Shown one piece after another: positions 17,309 to 25,952 of a stretch of DNA of 42,184 bases. A program made the position numbers and the translations under genes. The stretch lies in assembly GCA_016176335.1 (NCBI GenBank), contig JACOXI010000003.1, positions 70,920 to 113,103 on the forward strand, in the 5' to 3' direction. The first letter of the stretch is position 1, and the number at the start of each line of letters is the position of its first letter. Below the pieces are notes generated by a model that was not told the DNA's origin, made no database searches, and saw nothing but the letters and a program-made list of their open reading frames with translations. This stretch comes from Candidatus Daviesbacteria bacterium. Lineage in GTDB: Bacteria > Patescibacteriota > Microgenomatia > Daviesbacterales > UBA10151.

Positions 17309-18562
17309 TCAGGCTGCTTTAGAGCGATATACATTAGGAGATTGTTTCAAATGCTCTGCTAAAGCACTAATAATTGGATGCGCTTTTAAGTAGTCAATAT
17401 TAGTAAAATTCGCTATCAGTTCCTGAATATGTCTGTCAAAGGCTCGAGAATATGCAGATGAGGCTTGCTCAAAAGGCATACCCCTTTTAGCAAGAGCGTA
17501 CATTAGATCTGTATAAGATTTTACTCTGCTTAACCTATCTGGAGCTATACCTAACTCTCTGCCAATATCCAATAAAATATAATAGGCTCCATTATTTATA
17601 ATTCTCATTCTGTGAACTACATTTTCGCTGGCCCTTAATCCATCGTGGCTAATATATCTTAGAGTATGAGCTAAATCTGGTCTTCTTCTCCAAAGGATAT
17701 ACATGGAGTCCTCTGAAGTTCTGCCATTCGCTTCATAGAATGGATGGATTAAGACGATAACATATTGAAAGGCTGATCCGTAGTAATAAATATTCTCTTC
17801 ATCAACCTGAGGATTAACACCTTGTTGAGGAAACATTCTTTCAGCCTGAGTTGCAATCTTCTGCATAAATTCAGGAGTCCTTTGGTAGCTAGCACACTGA
17901 ACCAATCCACCGTTAAGGTGAATATTTAAGGCTAGTCTTTGAGGGGAACGCATTACTCCTGCCAGCCTGTCTGTAGTACATAACACTCCTTCAAGGGCCC
18001 TGTTGGCTTGATCAGAATATAGGAGATAATGTTCATTACCTCTCATATGAGCACGATGAATAAGTCTGACTTGAGTTAATATGTCTACCCCATGTCTACG
18101 GTAGCGATCTAGCAGCCGATCCCTGATAGAGTCAGTACTAACTTGCCGTCTCCTGTCTGCTTCTCTCCACCTTTCTATCAGGTCAGCAGGAGCCGCAGCC
18201 CATACTAATCTGTCTCTCAAGGGAAGTGAATCTACTGGTTTGACCGGAGTGACAACTGGTACACCTTTAACTTGAGGATTTGGAGTTAGTATATCCCATT
18301 TAGGTAATCCTCCAAAGAGTTCAATAAGATTTAAGTTTAAGCCTCTGTAATTTCTTAGTGGAATGATGTTTATCTCGGGAACGATCTTAAGGTTATTTTT
18401 ATCAAACCAAATTTCCCCAAAATTCCTTTTTATTATTATTGGGATTGGGAAAGGAATGATATTCTCCTTGGGCTCGAGATTGATCTTGAGTGCATTTTGA
18501 CCCAACCAAATTTCCTCAAGATTCGGTTCTATTATCAAGTTTCTAGGTGATTCTATTTCCAT
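17309..18562 (-). CDS. Divergent Fic-like protein with N-terminal repeats
   Basis: HPFYEANGR resembles the Fic motif HPFx(D/E)GNGR; two N-terminal repeats (NLEEIWLGQNALKI / NFGEIWFDKNNLKI). Confidence 0.65.
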   Translation of the reverse strand: MEIESPRNLIIEPNLEEIWLGQNALKINLEPKENIIPFPIPIIIKRNFGEIWFDKNNLKIVPEINIIPLRNYRGLNLNLIELFGGLPKWDILTPNPQVKGVPVVTPVKPVDSLPLRDRLVWAAAPADLIERWREADRRRQVSTDSIRDRLLDRYRRHGVDILTQVRLIHRAHMRGNEHYLLYSDQANRALEGVLCTTDRLAGVMRSPQRLALNIHLNGGLVQCASYQRTPEFMQKIATQAERMFPQQGVNPQVDEENIYYYGSAFQYVIVLIHPFYEANGRTSEDSMYILWRRRPDLAHTLRYISHDGLRASENVVHRMRIINNGAYYILLDIGRELGIAPDRLSRVKSYTDLMYALAKRGMPFEQASSAYSRAFDRHIQELIANFTNIDYLKAHPIISALAEHLKQSPNVYRSKAA

Positions 18563-18623
18563 GTGTCCTATAGTTTAGCATAAAGGTGAATACTAGTCAA
18601 GTCACTTGGTAAATAATTGTTAA

Positions 18624-18875
18624 TCAAATAGCAACATTAAGTTTCAGAATTTTTATTTTCTTTTCTCTACTCCATTTTTTGATTTCATATTCTCTTTTTA
18701 GAGCTTGACCTTTAGTTGCTAATTTTTCTTTATAAATTAACTTGCTTGGTTTGTGAGATCTGGTGTAATGTCCGCCTGTTCCATTTTTATGGTCTTCAAA
18801 GCGTTGCCTTAGGTCATTTGAATAACCAGTATACAAACTACCATCAACACATTGAAGAATATATACATACCACAT
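18624..18875 (-). CDS. GIY-YIG nuclease family protein
   Basis: WYVYILQCVDGSLYTGYSNDLRQRFEDHKNGTGGHYTRSHKP. Confidence 0.95.
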   Translation of the reverse strand: MWYVYILQCVDGSLYTGYSNDLRQRFEDHKNGTGGHYTRSHKPSKLIYKEKLATKGQALKREYEIKKWSREKKIKILKLNVAI

Positions 18876-18966
18876 AAATTTATTCTATCAACTCTTGAAC
18901 AACACCATACGCAAGCTTGTAGAATACTTAAGAATAAGATAAAATACACACTGTTCTTTTAAATAT

Positions 18967-19274
18967 CGCGGGGAAGTGTAACGGCTGCACACAAGGCTCA
19001 ATTTGGGCTCCACGATGGGTAACTATCGAGGATAACCTGGCTCATAACGGTGAAATCCAAAATGATAATACCGTGGGAAGGATGCCCCGTACTGTCCAGT
19101 ACAGGACATCCCCCGTAACGACTGACATTTCAGGTACCAGATATTCTGGATTCTAAACTGAAATTATACGCTAGGCCCCTGTACCATATGGTACAGGGTG
19201 ATGGTATAGTCTAAACTTTCGGAAACGGAAGAAGCATAATCTTGAGGCAGTGGGTTCGATTCCCACCCCCGCAA
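18967..19274 (+). tRNA. tRNA-Met(CAU), initiator-like, interrupted by a putative group I intron (18999..19234)
   Basis: Exons CGCGGGG...CAAGGCU + CAUAAUCUUG...GUGGGUUCGAUUCCCACCCCCGCAA fold as a 72-nt tRNA; intron preceded by U and ending in G; C1:A72 mismatch as in initiators. Confidence 0.88.
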
Positions 19275-19283
19275 CACAAAAAA

Positions 19284-19634
19284 TTAGGGGAAAAACAACT
19301 TCCACCAACCTAACCAGTTGGGAAGCCTGATAGCTGCTGATTCCGAAGCTCCCAGGATTTGTTTTATTTTCTCATCCGGAATAATCACAATGGTCTCTCC
19401 TGCTTTGCCAAGACCCAGCTTATTGCGCACTTCCTCTTCTATAAATTGGGGTGACTGAATATCCCCCAGTTTATTTTTAAGTGCTTTATTTTTGATCTCT
19501 AATTTGTAAACTGCATCTACTGCCTCGGACAAACGTTCTCCTGATTTAGTAGCCTGAATAATTTGATAAATCAGATTATATCCTGCTACAAGGCTGATTA
19601 GAATAATTGCAACCACAACAAACTTGTTAACCAT
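19284..19634 (-). CDS. Septum formation initiator, DivIC/FtsL-like
   Basis: Single TM then coiled coil, EEEVRNKLGLGKAGETIVIIPD. Confidence 0.8.
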   Translation of the reverse strand: MVNKFVVVAIILISLVAGYNLIYQIIQATKSGERLSEAVDAVYKLEIKNKALKNKLGDIQSPQFIEEEVRNKLGLGKAGETIVIIPDEKIKQILGASESAAIRLPNWLGWWKLFFP

Positions 19635-19639
19635 AGTGC

Positions 19640-19688
19640 TTGATCTTTCGACAGGCTCAAGATCAATACTGAGCGAAGTCGAAGTATT
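19640..19688. repeat. Two adjacent oppositely oriented TCGAC..GCTC hairpin elements
   Basis: TTGATCTT-TCGACAGGCTC-AAGATCAA and AATACT-GAGCGAAGTCGA-AGTATT. Confidence 0.85.
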
Positions 19689-19724
19689 GACAAAGTTATC
19701 CTATAGGTTTAAAATATCAGTCAA

Positions 19725-20591
19725 ATGATCTCTTTTTCTTTGGCCCATCAACAATTTATAGCCAATCTTAAGGGTAAATCCCGTGCTACAGCTACTATTC
19801 TAGCCTATGGCAAAGATATTGCACAACTGATAGATCACCTTAAAAAGGCAGGTAAGGATGATGCTTCAGTGGTCCAAACAGAGGATTTACAATCCTTTAT
19901 GGACAAATTGTCAAAAGAAAACTATACAGCCAAATCAATCTCCAGAAAGACAAACTCTACTAAAACTTTTTTTAAATTTTTACAGACAACAGGAGTCATA
20001 AGTGGTGATCCGGCCAATGCTTTGGCACATCCAAAATTTGAAAATAAACCCCCAAGAATCCTATCAAAATTGGAATATAGAGCAGTAAGGGATGGGGCAA
20101 GATCAGATATCAGAATGCTGGCAGTTATTGAACTGCTTTTGCAAACAGGTATCAGAATTGGAGAGCTGGCACAGCTTCGTTTGGAGGATATTAATCTGGA
20201 TGAGCAATCAACCTTACATGTTCCACCGTTTGAAGGGACAAACGAAAGAACCGTGCCGCTAACCAAATCTGCTGCTGATGCTGTGAGAAAATATTTGGAA
20301 ATAAGAACAAAAACCCCATCTCACTCTCTGTTTGTCACAAAAACAGGAAAACCTTTACTGATAAGAAATATCAGAACCGCAATTGACAGATATTTCAGGA
20401 TTGCCGGAATAAAAGAGGTGAAGGTGAATGATCTGCGCCACACCTGGGTGGCACATCAATTGCAATCAGGGGTACCTATGACTTTGGTTTCCAAATTAGC
20501 CGGCCACAAAAGACTTTCCACAACCGGCAGATATCTTCAATTTATCCAAAATCATTCTGCTGAAGCTAAAGTCAAATTAGAAGAGCTGTAA
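19725..20591 (+). CDS. Tyrosine recombinase, XerC/D-like
   Basis: TGIRIGELAQLRLEDI, LRHTWVAHQLQSGVPMTLVSKLAGHKRLSTTGRYLQF. Confidence 0.93.
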   Translation: MISFSLAHQQFIANLKGKSRATATILAYGKDIAQLIDHLKKAGKDDASVVQTEDLQSFMDKLSKENYTAKSISRKTNSTKTFFKFLQTTGVISGDPANALAHPKFENKPPRILSKLEYRAVRDGARSDIRMLAVIELLLQTGIRIGELAQLRLEDINLDEQSTLHVPPFEGTNERTVPLTKSAADAVRKYLEIRTKTPSHSLFVTKTGKPLLIRNIRTAIDRYFRIAGIKEVKVNDLRHTWVAHQLQSGVPMTLVSKLAGHKRLSTTGRYLQFIQNHSAEAKVKLEEL

Positions 20592-20595
20592 AGAT

Positions 20596-20634
20596 AAGTA
20601 CCACGGGGTTTACGGGTATCACGAGTATCACAGG
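20596..20634 (+). repeat. Degenerate tandem units GTACCACGGG/GTTTACGG/GTATCACGA/GTATCACAG
   Basis: Direct reading; same unit family flanks IVP copy 3. Confidence 0.75.
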
Positions 20635-20655
20635 TTTTGGTATAATTTCATCCAC

Positions 20656-20729
20656 AGGCCCGTAGTTCAATGGTAGAACGTTTGTCTTATACACAAATCA
20701 CGAGGGTTCGATTCCTTCCGGGCCTACCA
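20656..20729 (+). tRNA. tRNA-Ile(UAU), CCA encoded
   Basis: AGGCCCG/CGGGCCU acceptor, anticodon stem UUUGU/ACAAA, loop CUUAUAC; ends match typical tRNA-Ile. Confidence 0.88.
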
Positions 20730-20735
20730 ACCAAA

Positions 20736-20766
20736 AAGTACCACGGAGTTTACAGGTATCACGGGG
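20736..20766 (+). repeat. Short-unit array, left flank of IVP copy 3
   Basis: AAGTACCACGGAGTTTACAGGTATCACGGGG. Confidence 0.75.
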
Positions 20767-21132
20767 CTATTTAAGACTTAGTTTGTAACGATAAAGAAAA
20801 TACCCTGCCACAGAACGCTTTTTATCAAACAACTCATAATCTTCATTGGTCCAATAACTTAATATCAAACAGATTTCGCTTTGACCTTCCAGTTCCATCA
20901 AAGAAGTTTCAGCAATTTCCATAAAGCGATTTTTATCTTTCCTGCTACTTTTAAGATAACCTTCTACAAAGTTTGAAATCACCGACACCGTCGCTCTTTT
21001 CATTTGAGGAACTAAACCAAATTCCTCAGATTTTGGCAGTTTATCTGTCAGTTTATATGTCAGAGTTAATAATTCCTTAAGCTTAGACCAAAGTATTAGC
21101 TTATGATAACCTTTGCTAGTTTTATCAATCAT
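20767..21132 (-). CDS. Four-helix-bundle S23/IVP family protein, copy 3
   Basis: KLILWSKLKELLTLTYKLTDKLPKSEEFGLVPQMKRATVSVISNFVEGYLKSSRKDKNRFMEIAETSLMELEGQ. Confidence 0.93.
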   Translation of the reverse strand: MIDKTSKGYHKLILWSKLKELLTLTYKLTDKLPKSEEFGLVPQMKRATVSVISNFVEGYLKSSRKDKNRFMEIAETSLMELEGQSEICLILSYWTNEDYELFDKKRSVAGYFLYRYKLSLK

Positions 21133-21136
21133 CTAC

Positions 21137-21181
21137 TCCTCGTGGTACCCGTGGTACTCTTACCACCCGTGATACCCTTCT
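21137..21181 (-). repeat. Short-unit array, right flank of IVP copy 3, overlapping the stop of the 780-aa ORF
   Basis: Minus strand AGGGTATCACGGGTGGTAAGAGTACCACGGGTACCACGAGGAG. Confidence 0.75.
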
Positions 21182-23522
21182 ATAGCCTTGCTCTTCGGGC
21201 AACTTCTGCTTCAACTTGGACCACATCCCTGCCAAATTTAAGTTTTGATAACTCTCTTATGGCCTGGCCAATTTGCGGGTTTAACATTGCTTTCCATTTA
21301 TCCATGCTCTTCGTGGTATCCAAAGAAAACGGAGGCACTGGTTCACCGTTTACTATAGTTTTTATATAAGCATGAGGAGATTCCACATTAACCAAATCGT
21401 TTTCCCCAAAGACAGGCGAAAACTCATGCTGCAGATAATTGGCATCTGTGACTCCTACCCTAAATCCCACCAAAGTACCAACATTGCCAAAAACCGCGTT
21501 TTTTAAATCCTCTCCAATTTGACCTATAAATTGATTTGCCACAATCAAATTTAATCTATATTTTCTGGCTTCCGATAAAATATCCGCAAAGGTGTCTGTG
21601 GCGAAGTTTTGGAATTCATCAACATACAGGTAAAAATCCCGTCTTTTCTCATCCGGCATGTTTGCCCGAGACATGGCTGCAGCCAAAATCTTGGGCACCA
21701 GGATTAAACCTAAGAAGTTGGAATTCTCCTCCCCTATCCGCCCTTTGGAGAGATTCATTATTAAAATCTTGCCCTCATCCATCACTTTTCTTAAATCGAA
21801 AGAGGATTTGCTCTGACCAATAATATTCCTCATCATTTTATTGGTAACAAATCTGCCAAACTTGGAAACCGTATAATCCAAAACTTCCGATTTGTGAAAG
21901 TCTGTTGTTTGGGCAATCTGATCTGTCCAGTATCGCCTGACCACAGGATCGGCTACATGCGGTAAAAGCTCCTTGACAAAATCCGCATCAGTCATAATAC
22001 GGACCACCTCAACAAATGTTGCCCCCTCCCGACTCATGGCTGTCAGCATGGCATTCCTGACTCCATGCTCAAACCTGGGCCCTATAATTCCTGTTTTATT
22101 TGGATCGAACAGTTTGTACATCAAACCAATAATTGATGCCACCACAAAGTGTCTTTGTTCTTCGGTATATGCCTCCAGCATGTTTAAACCAAACGGACGC
22201 ACCATATCGGATGGATCAAAATAAATCACATCTTCAGCCCGCTCCGGCGGGATTAGTTGTATCATCTCCTCCGCCGCGTCACCGTGAGGATCTATAAAAC
22301 AAAGACCTTGGCCTGCCCTGATATCCTGAAGCATTAAACTTTTTAAAAACTCGGTCTTACCTGTGCCTGTCCTGCCTATCACATACATATGCCTTCTCCG
22401 GTCATCTTCGGCCAAATATACCGGGCGCTCCACCCCTCTGAATACTGATTTACCCAGATATAAACCTGATGAGGGGATTTTCTCCGGCGCCGGGGCCCTT
22501 TTTGAGGAAAGCCAGCTGATGTATGGAGTTTCAATGGATTTATTGGGAAAATGAAAAATTGATGATAGTTCATCAGCTGTCAGTACCGGAGTTTTTGAAT
22601 ATTTTGGCATATATCTGTATATAAAATCTGTCATAAAACCTTTCTCGGAATAAATCTTTGCGCCGGTTAAACCATTATATGGCCCGGAAAATTGCTCAAA
22701 AGCAGTCTTAATATTGGTTAGGTGAGCTTTAGCCGAATCTGATGAGGCAGATGATGCCACAATTCGCAAAGCCACATTAAAACCGGGCTTGGAGATTTTA
22801 TTTTCAACAGCCTCAATTTGCTTGGCATCCGGAGGGGGCTTGGGATTTTTTTCATCGCCCGGTTCTTTTTCTTTTTTAAGCCATTTTTTCCCTGAATCCT
22901 TCCACATGTTTCCGGCAGGAGAAATCATAAGTTGCACTGCTGCCCCTTCCCCAACTTGCATCTTGGCCAAAGCGGAAGTTAAAGCAGACAGCGGATCTGT
23001 TGGTAAGTCACGGTAGGTTTTAAGTGGAAAATAATCTGCATTTTTTAAGGTAAGCCTTGCATAAGCGGTTTGGGCGCTTTCCGAGAAAATATTATATTCG
23101 GGGACTTCTTTGATCTCCGCATCAGGGTATGCGCCGTGAATCTGTTTTTCAATCAAATCTTGGTGTGATTTATGAGTTGAAACGAAAAATTTTATAGACT
23201 CATGCTGCGCCACTATCTCAAAGGAAAGTTGAGGTTGAGACTTAAGTGCGGCAAACATCCCGCCGGATTTTCTAAGGGAGGCAAAAGTGGCAAACAGTTG
23301 TTCAGCAGCATCAATTTTGATCTCATTGTTTCTGGGAACCTTAATTTGTAAAACCACATATTGCAATGAGGTTTTTTCCCTGTCTTTATATTTAATCCAG
23401 CCAACAAAAAACTTTTTTAAAAAAAGAAAAATGCCAACAATCAATAAAAGTACTGCCAAAACCAAGACTACGGCAAAAAGTAAACTTGTAAAATCAGGAC
23501 CTGTGCTTTGCGTTACTTCCAT
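21180..23522 (-). CDS. VirD4/TraG-like type IV coupling ATPase
   Basis: VIGRTGTGKTEFLKSLMLQDI Walker A, CFIDPHGDAAE, FYLYVDEFQNFATDTFADILSEARKYRLNLIVANQF. Confidence 0.88.
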   Translation of the reverse strand: MEVTQSTGPDFTSLLFAVVLVLAVLLLIVGIFLFLKKFFVGWIKYKDREKTSLQYVVLQIKVPRNNEIKIDAAEQLFATFASLRKSGGMFAALKSQPQLSFEIVAQHESIKFFVSTHKSHQDLIEKQIHGAYPDAEIKEVPEYNIFSESAQTAYARLTLKNADYFPLKTYRDLPTDPLSALTSALAKMQVGEGAAVQLMISPAGNMWKDSGKKWLKKEKEPGDEKNPKPPPDAKQIEAVENKISKPGFNVALRIVASSASSDSAKAHLTNIKTAFEQFSGPYNGLTGAKIYSEKGFMTDFIYRYMPKYSKTPVLTADELSSIFHFPNKSIETPYISWLSSKRAPAPEKIPSSGLYLGKSVFRGVERPVYLAEDDRRRHMYVIGRTGTGKTEFLKSLMLQDIRAGQGLCFIDPHGDAAEEMIQLIPPERAEDVIYFDPSDMVRPFGLNMLEAYTEEQRHFVVASIIGLMYKLFDPNKTGIIGPRFEHGVRNAMLTAMSREGATFVEVVRIMTDADFVKELLPHVADPVVRRYWTDQIAQTTDFHKSEVLDYTVSKFGRFVTNKMMRNIIGQSKSSFDLRKVMDEGKILIMNLSKGRIGEENSNFLGLILVPKILAAAMSRANMPDEKRRDFYLYVDEFQNFATDTFADILSEARKYRLNLIVANQFIGQIGEDLKNAVFGNVGTLVGFRVGVTDANYLQHEFSPVFGENDLVNVESPHAYIKTIVNGEPVPPFSLDTTKSMDKWKAMLNPQIGQAIRELSKLKFGRDVVQVEAEVARRARL

Positions 23523-23531
23523 GTTTTAAAT

Positions 23532-23987
23532 TTATATGTCTATTGGCTTATATGCTTTTTGAGCAGTCCTTTTTTGTGCTGCTCTTCTTTTTATTAAATT
23601 CACCCATCCAAAGGCTCTCCCAATCCTTGCCCAAATACTTTCACCAGTAAAAAGGCTCCTGGCAATTTTAACATTATGTGCAACATCTGCAGGATTAATT
23701 ATCGGCTCCTGGCTTCCCACCCGCTCCGCCTGAACTGTTGCTAAATCGGCACTGGGAGGAACCGGTGTTACTGCAGTTACCGGTCTTACCTGCCCAAGAG
23801 GACGGTTTGGGTCGTGCTCTCTTAAGAGTCGTTCAACTTTCGCGACAACAGCAGCTTCTGCAGTTTCAGGGGTTGTTATACCTATATCAGTGGGTCTTGG
23901 TTTTTCTACAGATGTGGCAGTAGTCATATCTTCAATTATCTCACATCCAGTTGATCGCGCCAATTGAGAAAATATTATTACGGCCAA
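23532..23987 (-). CDS. Hypothetical protein
   Basis: 151-aa ORF in same-strand context. Confidence 0.55.
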   Translation of the reverse strand: MAVIIFSQLARSTGCEIIEDMTTATSVEKPRPTDIGITTPETAEAAVVAKVERLLREHDPNRPLGQVRPVTAVTPVPPSADLATVQAERVGSQEPIINPADVAHNVKIARSLFTGESIWARIGRAFGWVNLIKRRAAQKRTAQKAYKPIDI

Positions 23988-24262
23988 ATAACCTTACCAA
24001 TAATGTCTTTCTTATTTATCCATCCAAAATTTCTACTATCAGTACTCTCTTTCTCGTTATCCCCTTGGACAAACGCACCACGATCGGAGGACATTTGTCT
24101 CACTCTTTTAATCATTTCTTTCACATTAATTTTTATGGCCACAATATCTCCTACCTTAAGTTTGTAAAACCAGCACCAAACTAAAACATCTTGTCCTGGT
24201 TTTAAAGTTGGAAGCATGCTATTGCCATAAACTGTAAATCTTTGTAAGGGGAACCAATTCAC
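23978..24262 (-). CDS. sodX: S26-family signal peptidase, NiSOD maturation protease-like
   Basis: FTVYGNSMLPTLKPGQDVLVW Ser-containing box; overlaps the sodN stop by 4 nt. Confidence 0.85.
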   Translation of the reverse strand: MNWFPLQRFTVYGNSMLPTLKPGQDVLVWCWFYKLKVGDIVAIKINVKEMIKRVRQMSSDRGAFVQGDNEKESTDSRNFGWINKKDIIGKVIWP

Positions 24263-24693
24263 TTTTTGGTTTGATTAAAAATATCAGCGATTTTATCTAC
24301 CGCTTCTATCAACTCTTGAGCTTTTGCCTCATCCACTACTCTTTTGTTATCAGAACAAAGCTTGGTAGTTTGCCAAACTAAAGTGTGGAGATCCGGAAAT
24401 TTTTCCAAATGCTCCGCTTTAAAATAATCTGTCCAGAGAATTAAGATTTCCCTTTTACAAGTTTCCGCATGTTGTTCTTTAGTCAAAATCATCCTGATCA
24501 TGCTATTTTTATAATCCATCCAACCTTTATCCTCTTGAGGTTTTTGCAGTTCTTTAAGCTTTTGTACCATTTTTAACACAGTTTGTGAGGCAAGTTGGCT
24601 GCTTTGCGGATCATAAATCCCACAGGGAATATCACAATGAGCAAAAACAGGTTTTGCAGGTAAAAGTTTAAGCAGAAGATTGATAAATTTCAT
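24259..24693 (-). CDS. sodN: Nickel superoxide dismutase
   Basis: Ni-hook HCDIPCGIYDP after a short leader; characteristic helical remainder. Confidence 0.95.
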   Translation of the reverse strand: MKFINLLLKLLPAKPVFAHCDIPCGIYDPQSSQLASQTVLKMVQKLKELQKPQEDKGWMDYKNSMIRMILTKEQHAETCKREILILWTDYFKAEHLEKFPDLHTLVWQTTKLCSDNKRVVDEAKAQELIEAVDKIADIFNQTKK

Positions 24694-24714
24694 ATAAAAT
24701 TAATTATATACCTG

Positions 24715-25668
24715 TCATTTTAAATTTTCCAGATATTCTTCAACATCCAAAGCTGCTTTACAACCTGCTCCTGCTGCAGTCACAGCCTGCCTATATTTAT
24801 AATCAGAAACATCTCCAGCAACAAATACTCCTTCAATAGAAGATCGGGTCTCATCATGAACAACCACATATCCTTTTTCATCCAACTCTACCTGTCCTGT
24901 TAAAAAGTCAGTATTTGGTTTGTGACCGATGGCAATAAATACTCCGTCAATATCCATTTGGCTAATCTCCCCGCTTTGAGTATTCTTTAGTTTCACTCCA
25001 GTTACTTTATCGCTCTGTGACAAGCTTTGCTTATCCTGTCCTAATATTTCCTCCACTATTGTGTTCCAGATAAAATTAACGTTTTGCTTACTTTTTACTA
25101 ACTGTTGTAAAGCCGCTTGGGCTCGCAACTGATCCCGACGATGTACCACTGTGACTGTTTTGCATAATTTGGCAAGATAGGCTGCCTCCCTCATGGCAGT
25201 ATCCCCTCCTCCAACTACAATCACATTCTTATCTTTAAAGAAAAATCCGTCACAAACAGCACAAGCAGACACCCCTTTACCGCGAAGTCTTTGTTCAGAT
25301 GCCAAATTAAGCCACATGGCAGATGCACCGGTAGCTAGAATTAAGCTATTAGAATTAAGAATCATGCTTTCAGTCTTAATCTCAAATGGTCTCACTTTTA
25401 AATTTACTGACACTACATCCTCATTAATAAATCTGGTGCCAAACCTTTCAGCCTGTTTTCGCATTTTATCCATAAGCTCCGGACCTTGTATCCCATCCTC
25501 AAACCCTGGATAATCATCCACATCTGTTGTCAACACCAGCTGCCCGCCTGCTTCTCTTCCGGAGATCACCAGTGGATTCAAACTACCTCTGGCAGCATAA
25601 ATGGCAGCAGTCAGCCCTGCAGGCCCAGAACCTATTATTACCAGTTTCTCAACTTGGGATTTATCCAT
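24715..25668 (-). CDS. trxB: Thioredoxin reductase
   Basis: GSGPAGLTAAIYAARG, CAVCDGFFFKDKNVIVVGGGDTAMREA. Confidence 0.96.
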   Translation of the reverse strand: MDKSQVEKLVIIGSGPAGLTAAIYAARGSLNPLVISGREAGGQLVLTTDVDDYPGFEDGIQGPELMDKMRKQAERFGTRFINEDVVSVNLKVRPFEIKTESMILNSNSLILATGASAMWLNLASEQRLRGKGVSACAVCDGFFFKDKNVIVVGGGDTAMREAAYLAKLCKTVTVVHRRDQLRAQAALQQLVKSKQNVNFIWNTIVEEILGQDKQSLSQSDKVTGVKLKNTQSGEISQMDIDGVFIAIGHKPNTDFLTGQVELDEKGYVVVHDETRSSIEGVFVAGDVSDYKYRQAVTAAGAGCKAALDVEEYLENLK

Positions 25669-25916
25669 TATCTTCCCACAGAAGAAGGTGTCGATGTCTT
25701 CTGTTTCACCGAACCAGTAGCCTCTTTTCCTACCGGGGTGGCTGTTGGACTGGCTGCAACAGAAGGCGAAGCTTGCGGTGTAATTTGTACTTTCTCTTCC
25801 ACCCTGGGAGATACAGGCTGTTGGTATTTACTTCGAAGCCACACCAGATAGCCTGCAATTACCACCAACACCAGGATCATTACCACAATCGTTACATTTC
25901 TATTCAAAAAACTCAC
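25668..25916 (-). CDS. Small membrane protein
   Basis: 82 aa, N-terminal TM; overlaps the trxB start by 1 nt. Confidence 0.65.
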   Translation of the reverse strand: MSFLNRNVTIVVMILVLVVIAGYLVWLRSKYQQPVSPRVEEKVQITPQASPSVAASPTATPVGKEATGSVKQKTSTPSSVGR

Positions 25917-25952
25917 CTCCTAGGCAGCAAGAGCATATTACAAAAAATATTG

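Noticed and set aside
18585-18600. ACTAGT near the Fic gene promoter as a second trp operator
   Set aside because: Only one half-site; the paired CTAG spacing is absent.
20596-21181. Integron or attachment-site interpretation for the Xer gene, tRNA and repeats
   Set aside because: No second att-like copy of the tRNA end was seen, and the repeats match the IVP cassette architecture better; not excluded without relatives.
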